From the NCBI GenBank assembly GCA_016937345.1, contig JAFGWE010000003.1, positions 25,558-89,557 on the forward strand: 64,000 nucleotides of DNA, read 5' to 3'. The notes below the pieces were generated by a model. It ran no database searches, was not told the origin of the DNA, and was given only the letters and a program-made list of their open reading frames with translations. This DNA is from Methanomicrobiaceae archaeon. GTDB taxonomy: Archaea > Halobacteriota > Methanomicrobia > Methanomicrobiales > Methanomicrobiaceae. The translations under genes and the position numbers were made by a program. This document shows, one piece after another, positions 18,122 through 26,637 of the stretch. How positions within the stretch are numbered: position 1 is the stretch's first letter; every line of letters starts with the position of its first letter.

Positions 18122-19351
18122 ATGGATATCTGCATTATTGGAGGAGGACTAACCGGCCTGTCTGCGGCTTACAGTCTCAGAGGAAAGGCAGACATAACTA
18201 TCCTTGAAAAAAAAGGTGGACTTGGAGGATGTCTTTCGTCATCAAAGGCAAAAAAAGGATATATTGAGGATTTTTATCACCACTGTTTTTCCGGAGACAA
18301 AAATCTTTTTGAACTTTCAGAATCTCTTGGAATTCTTGATGAACTTGATTGGCTGTCAGGAAGCACAGGGTACTATGTAAATGGAAAAATAAACCCACTC
18401 ACAACTCCTCTTGAAATTTTAAGATATCCCCATCTTACAATTACTGACAAAATAAGGCTTGGCCTTCTTACACTTCATTCACAAAAATATGACCTTTCCG
18501 GGTTAGATGATATTTCTGCAAAGGATTTTATAATTGAAAAATGTGGAAATGGTGTTTATAGCTCTTTTTTTGAACCGTTACTAAAAAGCAAATTTGGTGA
18601 TATGAGAGAGTCTGTATCTGCCGCATGGCTCATCTCACGAATTGCAATACGCTCAGACAGAAAAACAGGCGGAGAGAAACTCGGATACTTCAAATCCGGA
18701 TATAATACCCTTATAGAAGCGCTTAAAGCAGAGCTGCTGAAGTCCGGATGCAAAATAAAAGAGAATTCATCTGCTGAAAGTATCTTTTTCAATGGTTCTG
18801 GATGGGAAGTAAACGGGATTCCCTATGATATTTTAATATCGACGATAAATCCCTCAAAACTTGAAGAAAAAGGCGGCCCTGCAATTTCAAAGATTCCATA
18901 CCAGGGTGCAGCCTGTATGGCAATAGGTCTTAAAAAAGAGGTTACAAGCGGCATATACTGGCTTAATATGAAAGATGATGCCCCATATGGGGCTGTAATC
19001 GGGCACACAAATTTTGTCTCTCCGGAAAGATACGGGGAGCATATTGTATATCTTGCATCATATTTTAGCGAAAAACCGGCAGAGGATCTAAAGCAAATAA
19101 TGATTGAAGATTTTTGCAGACGCTTTAGTGTAGCAGAGAATGAGATAAACTGGTACAGGCTAACGGTTGAAAAATTTGCAGGGCCCGTTTATACCAAAGG
19201 ATACAAAAAATTAATTCCCGAATATGAAAAAGACGGGCTCTTCATGGCCGGTATGTTTTCTCTCCCAAATTATCCGGAAAGAAGCATGGAGGGCTCAATA
19301 ATTGCTGGGAAGACTGTTGCATCAGAAATAATAAGGAAATATACAATATGA
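18122..19351 (+). CDS. FAD-dependent amine-oxidase/protoporphyrinogen-oxidase-like protein
   Basis: The 409-aa protein opens with a textbook FAD dinucleotide fold (IIGGGLTGLSAAYSL, then E-K in TILEKKGGLGG) and continues as a member of the flavin amine oxidase superfamily; the C-terminus has the FAD-closing GLFMAGMFSLPNYPERSMEGSI block split over two strands. The substrate is unknown. I start at ATG 18122, since the flavin fold must lie at the N-terminus; 25 further upstream codons are unlikely to be translated. The ATGA overlap with the glycosyltransferase gene and the membrane proteins after it suggest action on a lipid-linked sugar or isoprenoid carrier rather than on haem. Confidence 0.82.
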   Translation: MDICIIGGGLTGLSAAYSLRGKADITILEKKGGLGGCLSSSKAKKGYIEDFYHHCFSGDKNLFELSESLGILDELDWLSGSTGYYVNGKINPLTTPLEILRYPHLTITDKIRLGLLTLHSQKYDLSGLDDISAKDFIIEKCGNGVYSSFFEPLLKSKFGDMRESVSAAWLISRIAIRSDRKTGGEKLGYFKSGYNTLIEALKAELLKSGCKIKENSSAESIFFNGSGWEVNGIPYDILISTINPSKLEEKGGPAISKIPYQGAACMAIGLKKEVTSGIYWLNMKDDAPYGAVIGHTNFVSPERYGEHIVYLASYFSEKPAEDLKQIMIEDFCRRFSVAENEINWYRLTVEKFAGPVYTKGYKKLIPEYEKDGLFMAGMFSLPNYPERSMEGSIIAGKTVASEIIRKYTI

Positions 19352-20052
19352 AAAAAATTGAGGTCAGTGCAGTATTACCCGTTTTTAATGACAGGGTATC
19401 ACTTGAAAAGGCAATACCAAAATCTATTGAAATTTTGGAAGAGATAACTGATTCTTTTGAGCTTATTGTTGCAGAAGACAACAGCACCGACCATAGCAGA
19501 GAACTTGTTGAAGAATGGGAGATAAAAGACCCTCGTATCATACTTCTTCACAGCGATGACAGGCAGGGCAGAGGAAAAGCATTAAAAAATGCATTTTCAA
19601 GGGCACACGGAGAGATTGTCTGCTACTATGACGTTGATCTCGCAACGGGAATGGAACACTTAAAAGAGCTTATTGATTCTGTCAGAAATGGAGCGGATAT
19701 TTCAACAGGTTCACGTCTTATGCCGGAAAGTGACATAGTGAGAACAAGGGATCGTGAGATTGCGAGCAGGGGATTTAACTTTATAGTCAGACTTGTCTTA
19801 AAAAGCAGGCTTTATGATCACCAGTGCGGATTTAAGGCGTTTAACAAAGAAAGCCTGATGAAACTCTTACCGTCAGTATATTCAACACACTGGTTCTGGG
19901 ACACAGAGGTACTGATCAGAGGTCAGCGTGCAGGGTATAATATATCTGAGTTTCCTGTAAGGTGGAGGACCGGAACAGGCACAACTGTAAAGTTTAAAGA
20001 TGTATTCTCCATGGGTTCCGATATTCTCAAATTATGGTGGCAGCTTTTATGA
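19348..20052 (+). CDS. Family 2 glycosyltransferase, polyprenyl-phosphate sugar synthase type
   Basis: This 234-aa GT-A fold enzyme resembles dolichyl-phosphate beta-glucosyltransferase (ALG5-like): AVLPVFND at the start, AEDNSTD near 47, the metal-binding DVD near 95, and the hallmark QCGFKAF near 166 followed by HWFWDTE. Such enzymes transfer a sugar from UDP- or GDP-sugar to a polyprenyl phosphate on the cytoplasmic face. There is no membrane helix; it ends with a short aromatic tail. It overlaps the gene before it (ATGA) and the one after it, so the operon is tightly coupled. Confidence 0.88.
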   Translation: MKKIEVSAVLPVFNDRVSLEKAIPKSIEILEEITDSFELIVAEDNSTDHSRELVEEWEIKDPRIILLHSDDRQGRGKALKNAFSRAHGEIVCYYDVDLATGMEHLKELIDSVRNGADISTGSRLMPESDIVRTRDREIASRGFNFIVRLVLKSRLYDHQCGFKAFNKESLMKLLPSVYSTHWFWDTEVLIRGQRAGYNISEFPVRWRTGTGTTVKFKDVFSMGSDILKLWWQLL

Positions 20053-21017
20053 ACTACAAAAAGGCAGGCGCAATAATAATCCCAACATTAATCGCAGCAG
20101 GGATTATTGCATATATGCTACTCAGGGTCTGGGGAGATCTTATTGTAGCCTTAAAGACAGCAGTTCCATCATTTCTGATATTAGCAGTATTAATATGCAT
20201 AGTTGCATGGTTCTTAAGGGGGCTCAGGTACCAATATATTCTAAAAAAGATTGATGTTTTGGTTAATTTATGGAAGTCAACCGCATGCATATACATATCA
20301 CAGACTGCCAATCTGATTATTCCGGCAAGACTTGGAGATCTTGTACGTCTGCTGATATTGAAGCATGAAGCAGATGCAACATACTCAAAAGGGCTCTCCT
20401 CTATTGTTGTTGAGCGTTTTTTTGACATAATCACAATTGCACTTTTGGGAGTAATTGCCCTGCCATTTGCACTGAATGTTCCGGAATGGTTTTCAACAGT
20501 TATTTTCGCGGCCCTTGTCCTGTCTTTTGCATTTATTGCAGCACTGGGTCTTTTTGGAAATTTAAAAGCAGAAAATAAATATATAAATATATTATTTAAT
20601 CTTCTTTCAGAGATAAAACAGGCTTCTTTAGGAATATCCGCAACAGGGATCTTGGGTTTTTCATCTGTCGTCATATGGATCTTTGACTGTTTTATATGTC
20701 TTGTAATTGCAATGATGTTCAATGTTGAAATTCCCTTTGTAGTGATAGTTCTTGCAATTGTTATTGGAAACCTTGTAAAAGCCGTTCCACTGACACCCGG
20801 CGGTGTTGGCACATATGAACTTGCGGTTGCATTAACCCTTGAAATTTCAGGAACTCCTGCGGCAATTGCAACACTGATTGCAGTAATAGATCACCTTGTT
20901 AAAAATCTGGTTACCCTTGCAGGGGGCGTCATATCACTCTATATTTTCGGTGACTGGGCAGTTGATCTGATGAAGCGTGCTTTTTCAAGAGGTATTGATA
21001 AAGGAGAAATTATTTGA
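20049..21017 (+). CDS. Flippase-like integral membrane protein (UPF0104 / LPG-synthase TM family)
   Basis: The 322-aa protein is a multi-helix membrane protein of the lysylphosphatidylglycerol-synthase transmembrane family, archaeal members of which occur by lipid-glycan genes. Motifs include QTANLIIPARLGD near 85, VVERFFDI near 124 and the late TPGGVGTYELA near 246. The most likely role is lipid-linked sugar translocation or a lipid transferase; this is inference. I prefer ATG 20049, which forms an ATGA overlap with the previous stop and has GGTGG 8 bases upstream; ATG 20034 is possible. Confidence 0.82.
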   Translation: MNYKKAGAIIIPTLIAAGIIAYMLLRVWGDLIVALKTAVPSFLILAVLICIVAWFLRGLRYQYILKKIDVLVNLWKSTACIYISQTANLIIPARLGDLVRLLILKHEADATYSKGLSSIVVERFFDIITIALLGVIALPFALNVPEWFSTVIFAALVLSFAFIAALGLFGNLKAENKYINILFNLLSEIKQASLGISATGILGFSSVVIWIFDCFICLVIAMMFNVEIPFVVIVLAIVIGNLVKAVPLTPGGVGTYELAVALTLEISGTPAAIATLIAVIDHLVKNLVTLAGGVISLYIFGDWAVDLMKRAFSRGIDKGEII

Positions 21018-23023
21018 CGCCCGAAATGCAGGTATTTTCAATTCTAATCTGGATTATTCTCCTTAAATTCATTCAGATTTCCATCTGGCCTCTCCTGAAA
21101 AAAGCTGTGGGAGATTTCTCTTACGGAATTTCATATCCCGCATCTCTTTTAATTTTTGCACTATTGTCCTGGTACTCAGGGTTTTTCGGAGTGACTTTAT
21201 ACGCATCACTTTTTATCTTTGCAATTTTGTTTATCTTTTTTGCGTACAATGGAGAATATTCCGGAGATAAAATTGCCGTGAATCTGAGATGGGACTTTGT
21301 GTTTTTTATGCTCTTCCTCTTCATGCTTGAAGTGAGATACTTAAACCCGTCCATATCATATGCAGAGAAATTTATGGATCATGCATTTCTGGCATCAGTT
21401 ATGAACAATCCAGCAATCCCGCCTGTTGACCCGTGGTATTCAGGAGGAAATCTTGACGTATATTATTATCTGGGACACTGGACTTTCGGTGCTTTGGGTG
21501 TAATGTCCGGAATCAAATCAACAGTTGTATTCAACCTTATACTTCCGACAGTCTTTGCAAATATAGGTGTGTCTTTATATGCATCAGGAAAACTTCTTCT
21601 GAAAAAATATCAGTGGCTGCCGGTTCTCACAATTTTTGTTGTAAATCCGGCTTTTATCTACCATCTTCTTTTAGGCAAAAGTATTACGGCTGTTATGTGG
21701 GATAGCACAAGAACCATTGATGCCGCAATAACGGAATATCCTGTTTTTTCAATGCTCTGGGGCGATCCACATGCACATGTAATTTCACTTTTTAACCAGG
21801 CATTTTTCCTGTTTCTTCTGATATACTGTTACCTCAAATGGAACGAATCTGATGACAGATCAAAGTGGATTCTGGCTATCTTAATGTCCATAAGCCTGGG
21901 TTCAATGCCACTTTTAAATACATGGGATGTATTAATTTATGCTCCTGCACTTCTGGTTTTCGGATTTTTAATCTTTCTTAAAAACAGGGATGATAAATTT
22001 ATCAAAAATCTTCCTTTGAGAATTATACTGCTGGTTCCTGCATTATCTGTCCTTATATATCTCCCTTACTACCTGATGCTCAATGCAGGAGGAATTGAAG
22101 GTATTGCAATAGTAAATAGCCCTACAGAACCTTTTGCATTCATTTTAGTATACGGATTTTTCCTTTTGGTATTATATCTTGAATGCATAAAAGACATTAT
22201 CCAAAAACCTTACCTGATAATTTTCGGTATACCTTTTATTCTTCTGGGATACTTTGGTGCAGGGCTTTGTATAATCCCAATCTCTGCACTTATATCCAGA
22301 AAAAAGCTCCTCCCACAGGATATTCTGGCATCTCTTGGCCTCTTGATAATAATCTTTACAGAAACATTTTACCTCAGGGACAATATGGGCGAGGCATACT
22401 TTAGGATGAATACCGTCTTTAAATTCTCCATTATTGCATGGATGATGCTTGGAATTTCAACTGCTGTTTTTATCGGGAAATATCTTGAGAAAAGAAATTC
22501 TTTGAATAATGAAAAAACAGATACAAAGAAAAAGTCTGCATTTGTTGCAATAATTATCTGTGCACTATTATTAACACCGTTAATTCTTCCGGATCTTAAC
22601 TACGGATATGGAGGAAAGACCCTTGATGGCATGGAATGGATGAAAATACAACATCCATATGAGTACAATGCAATAGATTATCTGAGGGAGCAGAAAGGAA
22701 GTATAAGTATTGTTGAGGCAGAAGACGGAGACTATACATATTACTCACGGGTTTCATCCATGACAGGATATCCGACAATTATTGGAATGCCTTTTCACGA
22801 ACAGATGTGGAGAGGAGATGCGGCACTTGTCGGAGAAAGAATGTCAGATATCAAAAAAATATATGAAAATCCAAAAGAATGTGCATCCCTGATGGAAAAA
22901 TACAGTATGACACATATATTCGTTGGAGAACCCGAAAATAAGAGATATAATTTAAACCTTCCTTATGATCTCCTGACTATTGTATATCAAAACGATGGCG
23001 TGGTAATTTATGCGCTCAAATAA
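21014..23023 (+). CDS. DUF2298 (Chlor_Arch_YYY) multi-pass membrane protein, probable GT-C-like enzyme
   Basis: A 669-aa, very hydrophobic protein with about 14 predicted helices and a soluble C-terminal domain (about 540-669). The YYYLGHW stretch near 153 is the signature of the DUF2298 family, found in some archaea and Chloroflexi and of unknown function. Acidic loop residues (DPWYSGGN, WGDPHAH) and C-terminal YYSRVSSMTGYPT recall GT-C glycosyltransferases that use polyprenyl-phosphate sugars. The start is TTG 21014 in a TTGA overlap with the previous stop, 7 bases after GGAG; ATG 21026 is the alternative. It closes the operon of FAD enzyme, sugar-phosphate synthase and flippase-like protein. 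Confidence 0.83.
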   Translation: MTPEMQVFSILIWIILLKFIQISIWPLLKKAVGDFSYGISYPASLLIFALLSWYSGFFGVTLYASLFIFAILFIFFAYNGEYSGDKIAVNLRWDFVFFMLFLFMLEVRYLNPSISYAEKFMDHAFLASVMNNPAIPPVDPWYSGGNLDVYYYLGHWTFGALGVMSGIKSTVVFNLILPTVFANIGVSLYASGKLLLKKYQWLPVLTIFVVNPAFIYHLLLGKSITAVMWDSTRTIDAAITEYPVFSMLWGDPHAHVISLFNQAFFLFLLIYCYLKWNESDDRSKWILAILMSISLGSMPLLNTWDVLIYAPALLVFGFLIFLKNRDDKFIKNLPLRIILLVPALSVLIYLPYYLMLNAGGIEGIAIVNSPTEPFAFILVYGFFLLVLYLECIKDIIQKPYLIIFGIPFILLGYFGAGLCIIPISALISRKKLLPQDILASLGLLIIIFTETFYLRDNMGEAYFRMNTVFKFSIIAWMMLGISTAVFIGKYLEKRNSLNNEKTDTKKKSAFVAIIICALLLTPLILPDLNYGYGGKTLDGMEWMKIQHPYEYNAIDYLREQKGSISIVEAEDGDYTYYSRVSSMTGYPTIIGMPFHEQMWRGDAALVGERMSDIKKIYENPKECASLMEKYSMTHIFVGEPENKRYNLNLPYDLLTIVYQNDGVVIYALK

Positions 23024-23237
23024 ACCTTAATCATCTTCGTTTTAATAAAAAATAAAGGAATACATCTTTTAAAAATGAGACCTTATCCTTTTCAAAAACC
23101 TTTATCCCTGTTAATGTTGAATTAATATAGCTACATCAATCACTGACTGATGAGTGATGAAGGAGTAACTCGATTCAAAAAAACCGGAAGAGTACATTTA
23201 CACTCTTTTGGCTCTTTGCTCCTGAATGAGGTGAGTT
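23024..23237 (+). promoter_or_regulatory. Leader of the L7Ae operon with a 10-bp hairpin
   Basis: The gap between the DUF2298 gene and rpl7ae holds an AT-rich promoter candidate (ATTAATATAG, 23121-23130) and a stem of 10 pairs including two G-U pairs (23184-23193 with 23202-23211, 8-base loop). The ribosome site GAGGTGA is at 23228-23234, just after the hairpin. C-box-like GTGATGA (23154-23160) and CTGA copies at 23143 and 23147 are present. Archaeal L7Ae is known to repress its own mRNA in some species, so a control site here is plausible. Confidence 0.45.
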
Positions 23238-23606
23238 ATGTCAAAAGTATACGTTAAATTTGAAGTTCCTGATGATATTCAGAACAAAGCACTGGAAGTT
23301 CTTGAGGTCGCACGCGACACAGGAAAGATTAAGAAAGGATCAAACGAAGCAACAAAGGCTGTAGAAAGAGGAATTGCACAGCTTGTTATTATCGGCGGCG
23401 ACGTTGAGCCTGAGGAGATTGTAATGCACCTTCCTGCACTCTGTGACGAAAAGCAGTGCCCATACGTTATTATCAACCAGCAGAATGATGTTGGCGCAGC
23501 AAGTGGTCTTGACGTAGGTTCAGCTGCAGCAGCTGTTGTAAAACCAGGAAAAGCAAAGGAACTCCTTGAAGAAGTACTCGGTCAGATAGCCGAACTCAAA
23601 AAGTGA
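23238..23606 (+). CDS. rpl7ae: Ribosomal protein L7Ae
   Basis: The 122-aa RNA-binding protein recognises kink-turns in 23S rRNA, box C/D and H/ACA guide RNAs and archaeal RNase P RNA. The core reads [13 protein letters not shown], then [23 protein letters not shown] in two pieces, and ends in the hydrophobic [10 protein letters not shown] helix. Length is standard. The ATG follows GAGGTGA. It heads the conserved unit L7Ae-S28e-L24e-Ndk. Because the product also joins RNase P, it works with the RNA encoded at 9.0-9.3 kb. Confidence 0.97.
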   Translation: MSKVYVKFEVPDDIQNKALEVLEVARDTGKIKKGSNEATKAVERGIAQLVIIGGDVEPEEIVMHLPALCDEKQCPYVIINQQNDVGAASGLDVGSAAAAVVKPGKAKELLEEVLGQIAELKK

Positions 23607-23617
23607 GGTGACCATTT

Positions 23618-23824
23618 ATGGCAGATGCAACGCCGGCAGAAGTTATCGAAATTATCGGTCCGACAGGAATGCACGGAGAGGCATTCCAGGTCAAATGCCG
23701 TATTCTTGATGGCTCAAACAAAGGAAGAATTATAACCCGCAACACAGTCGGGCCAATCCGTGAGGGCGATGTGCTTATGCTCATCGAAACCGAACGTGAA
23801 GCTAAGAAAATGTCGAGGCGCTGA
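23618..23824 (+). CDS. rps28e: Ribosomal protein S28e
   Basis: A 68-aa small-subunit protein with the archaeal/eukaryotic S28e fold: [41 protein letters not shown] and the conserved C-terminal [14 protein letters not shown] spread over the chain. It binds near the mRNA exit region of the 30S subunit. GAGGTGA (23606-23612) lies before the ATG and the L24e start follows 2 bases after the stop, so the operon is read as one message. Confidence 0.97.
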   Translation: MADATPAEVIEIIGPTGMHGEAFQVKCRILDGSNKGRIITRNTVGPIREGDVLMLIETEREAKKMSRR

Positions 23825-23826
23825 AG

Positions 23827-24018
23827 ATGGTGGAAACATATGTATGTTCATTCTGTGGGGAGCAGGTCGAACCCGGAACAGGAAAAATGTATGTTAAAAA
23901 AGATGGTTCAATCTTTTATTTCTGCAGTTCAAAGTGCGAAAACAACTACCTCCTTGGAAGAGTACCACGCCGCGTAGCCTGGACAAAAGCAGGCCGCAAG
24001 GCTCTCGGTAAGGAGTGA
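23827..24018 (+). CDS. rpl24e: Ribosomal protein L24e
   Basis: A 63-aa zinc-binding large-subunit protein. The zinc ligands are in CSFCG (C7, C10) and the FCSSKC pair (near 33-37); the basic C-terminus ([13 protein letters not shown]) contacts rRNA. Length and order are normal for archaea. It is placed between S28e and nucleoside diphosphate kinase, as in many Euryarchaeota. Confidence 0.96.
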   Translation: MVETYVCSFCGEQVEPGTGKMYVKKDGSIFYFCSSKCENNYLLGRVPRRVAWTKAGRKALGKE

Positions 24019-24027
24019 TCCTAAATT

Positions 24028-24477
24028 ATGGATCAAACATTTTTAATGATCAAACCCGACGGTGTCCAGCGCGGACTCGTAGGTGAGATTGTTTCAAGAC
24101 TTGAGAATAAGGGTCTTAAACTTGTTGCGGCAAAATTTGAGTCTCTTCCTGAAGAGCGTGTTATGGAACACTACTCCGAGCACAAAGACAAGCCTTTCTT
24201 CCCCGGACTTAAGTCATACATTATGAGCGGACCGTGCTTTTTGATGGTATGGGAAGGAAAAAAAGTCGTTTCAATTACCCGCCAGATGATTGGCGCAACC
24301 AATCCGGCAGAAGCACTCCCGGGAACTATCCGCGGAGACTTTGCTCTTGAGATTGGTATGAATGTTATCCACGGTTCAGACTCAGAAGAGACTGCAAAGC
24401 GTGAGATTTCCATTCACTTCAAAAATGATGAAATCACCTCCTATGAAAGAGTAGACGAGAAATATCTCTACGAATAA
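24028..24477 (+). CDS. ndk: Nucleoside diphosphate kinase
   Basis: Ndk transfers the gamma phosphate of ATP to other nucleoside diphosphates. The 149-aa protein shows the substrate lysine in [10 protein letters not shown] (residues 7-16) and the phosphorylated histidine in NVIHGSDS near 114-121, with IRGDFALE before it. It is the last gene of the ribosomal unit. In many archaea the translation factor aIF5B follows; here the leftward trkH gene follows instead after a 129-base AT-rich gap. Confidence 0.97.
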   Translation: MDQTFLMIKPDGVQRGLVGEIVSRLENKGLKLVAAKFESLPEERVMEHYSEHKDKPFFPGLKSYIMSGPCFLMVWEGKKVVSITRQMIGATNPAEALPGTIRGDFALEIGMNVIHGSDSEETAKREISIHFKNDEITSYERVDEKYLYE

Positions 24478-24606
24478 ACTTTCAGAATATCTTTTTTTAT
24501 TTCATTAGAGGATTTTCTATAAACCAGAATTAATTCTCAGATTCAGATTTTCCATTGACAAGGAAATATTAACGGAAATTTATCATTAAAAAATATATGA
24601 CTTATC

Positions 24607-26073
24607 TTATATGGACTTCTCAAAGCCTTTTATAAGCCCCATAAAAAAGACTATTACAGCCATAATCTCCAGACGGCCTATCCACATCGCAAAAATAAAC
24701 ACAAGCTTGCTAAAAGGTGTCATATCAGGAGTAACAAAGCCGGTGCTTATGCCATTGTTGCATGTCGCAGACACAATCTCAAAAAGAATATTGCTTGTAT
24801 CAACAGCAGGTGCCTCAAAATGCATTATTAATATTGCAGAAAAGAAGATCACAAGAAGATAAAGAATTATAATAAGCATATTTTTTGATACTTCGGCTTC
24901 TGCATCAGCTTTAGGGATTATCTTCCCGCCATATCTGAACGGAACTATCACTTTACCACTTACAAAGGATCTTTTAAACCACCATACAATACCCCTGTAG
25001 GCCAAAGCTGCCCTTGAAAGTTTAATACCCCCGGCAGTACTGCCTGAAGAGCCTCCTATAAACATGAGCAAAACAAGAAAAAGAACAGTCACAGGTGCCC
25101 ATGTGTTTGGGGATGATATCTGAAATCCTGTGCTTGTAACACCGGCAACAGCCATAAAAATACCTTCCCTTATTGCTGTTGCACCGTCAAGTCCGTTGAA
25201 CAGTAAAAGGTCAGTTGCAATTACTACAAATCCTGCCATAATTAAAAAGAATAAAAGCCAGGCCTGCTCATCACGGAATAAACTTACTTTTTTCTTATAA
25301 TACATCAGGTAATATATCTTAAAAGGCAGGGCTCCGGCAATCATCACAGGAATTATGAGCATTTCAAGAAGCGGATTGGCATAATAAGATATTCCGGCAG
25401 AATGTACTGAAAAACCTCCGGTTGCAATTGCAACCATTGCAATGTTTATAGCATCCCAAAGTGAAACACCGGAGATTAAAATAAAAAGGACTGATATTCC
25501 TGTAAGAATCAAATATATCTTCCACATCTGAAGACCCTGCTGTACAACACTTGGCATAAATGCTTCACTTCTTCCTTCAGACCTGTAGAATCTTGATGGA
25601 TTCAACCCTGTTTTCGAAAGCATAACTACTGTAAATGCAACAATTCCAAGACCGCCCAGCCACTGCATAAGAGACCGCCAGAAAAGGAGAGTATACGGCG
25701 TTGAATCCACATCAGGAATCATTGTAAGGCCTGTATCAGTCCATCCTGACATTGCCTCAAAAAAAGAGTCAATATATGGCATCCCTGTGCCCAGCCAGAA
25801 GGGAACAGCGCCTACAAAGGCACAGATAAGCCAGACGAATGCTACTGAGAACAATGCCTGGCTTAATTTTGCCTCTCTTTTATTCTCCGGAAACATAAGA
25901 AAAATTGTTCCAAGAAGATACAGAATAAGAGGGACAAGAGCCATAGGAGCAATCATATCCCATTCTTTGAATATTACCGCGACAATGAGCGGAACACATG
26001 TTCCAAAACTAATAAAGCGAAGGACATTCCCAAGATCGTCTGCTATCACTGAAAACTGTTTTATTCTGTTCAT
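24607..26073 (-). CDS. trkH: TrkH/KtrB-type potassium uptake channel subunit
   Basis: The 488-aa membrane protein has the four repeated membrane-pore-membrane units of the Trk/Ktr/HKT superfamily. The four selectivity-filter regions can be seen: WTDTGLT (near 112), ATGGFSV (near 217), TSTGFQ (near 315) and NNGISTG (near 437), each with the key glycine. It imports potassium under control of a regulatory RCK subunit, which is not adjacent; an RCK-like domain protein is encoded at 49.6-51.1 kb. A TATA-like ATATATTA at about 26105-26112 precedes the start. It stands alone. Confidence 0.93.
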   Translation of the reverse strand: MNRIKQFSVIADDLGNVLRFISFGTCVPLIVAVIFKEWDMIAPMALVPLILYLLGTIFLMFPENKREAKLSQALFSVAFVWLICAFVGAVPFWLGTGMPYIDSFFEAMSGWTDTGLTMIPDVDSTPYTLLFWRSLMQWLGGLGIVAFTVVMLSKTGLNPSRFYRSEGRSEAFMPSVVQQGLQMWKIYLILTGISVLFILISGVSLWDAINIAMVAIATGGFSVHSAGISYYANPLLEMLIIPVMIAGALPFKIYYLMYYKKKVSLFRDEQAWLLFFLIMAGFVVIATDLLLFNGLDGATAIREGIFMAVAGVTSTGFQISSPNTWAPVTVLFLVLLMFIGGSSGSTAGGIKLSRAALAYRGIVWWFKRSFVSGKVIVPFRYGGKIIPKADAEAEVSKNMLIIILYLLVIFFSAILIMHFEAPAVDTSNILFEIVSATCNNGISTGFVTPDMTPFSKLVFIFAMWIGRLEIMAVIVFFMGLIKGFEKSI

Positions 26074-26234
26074 CTGAGATACCTTTTAGGTGAAAGGTTT
26101 GATAATATATGTTTTTGCATAATACTCTGATGATTATGTTTTTTTCTTTTCCAGCAGAACATTAAGATGTTAGATCACATAAGCATATGAGTGCATCAAT
26201 ATTATGATTCACATAAGGTCATTTTAAAAACAGA

Positions 26235-26615
26235 TTATTTTTTGTTAGTCCACAAATTGTGGATATTGCAGTATTCTATTGACTTTACATCCGCATTCTG
26301 ACACGGGAAATAAGCAACAGGTTCATCTCCAGGGTTTAACCAGTGTACTAATATACTATCACCGTCAATTACAGCTATCATTACAATATGATGCTCGGGC
26401 GTCATTGGATGAAGCGTAGAACCAACAGTCACCTTTATACCGGAGTCTGTTTTCTCAACAATCGGAACATGCTTCTCATTTTTAAAGTCTGCAGACTGCT
26501 CCTCCAAAAGAATCATTGGCACATCACAGCACGACAAATCTCCCTTTCCGGAATCTATTACAAGAACTGTGTTTCCACATTTCTCACATTTGTATATTTC
26601 AGCCTTTTTGGTCAT
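26235..26615 (-). CDS. dfx: Desulfoferrodoxin (superoxide reductase)
   Basis: This 126-aa protein reduces superoxide to peroxide without making oxygen. It is the two-domain form: an N-terminal desulforedoxin centre with C10, C13, C29 and C30, then the superoxide reductase domain with iron ligands in EKHVP (near 49), HPMTPEHHI (near 68-76) and a late C-N-I-H near 117-120. The start is ATG 26615, with AAGGAG 9 bases upstream; the in-frame TTG at 26621 is not needed. It is the last gene of an oxygen-defence operon with the flavodiiron protein and two rubredoxins. Confidence 0.95.
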   Translation of the reverse strand: MTKKAEIYKCEKCGNTVLVIDSGKGDLSCCDVPMILLEEQSADFKNEKHVPIVEKTDSGIKVTVGSTLHPMTPEHHIVMIAVIDGDSILVHWLNPGDEPVAYFPCQNADVKSIEYCNIHNLWTNKK

Positions 26616-26637
26616 TTTCAAAAACTCCTTTTATTTA

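Noticed and set aside
23141..23230. Kink-turn or C/D box guide RNA in the L7Ae leader
   Set aside because: GTGATGA and CTGA words are there, but stems on both sides do not pair properly when placed by hand, and the box spacing does not fit a guide RNA.
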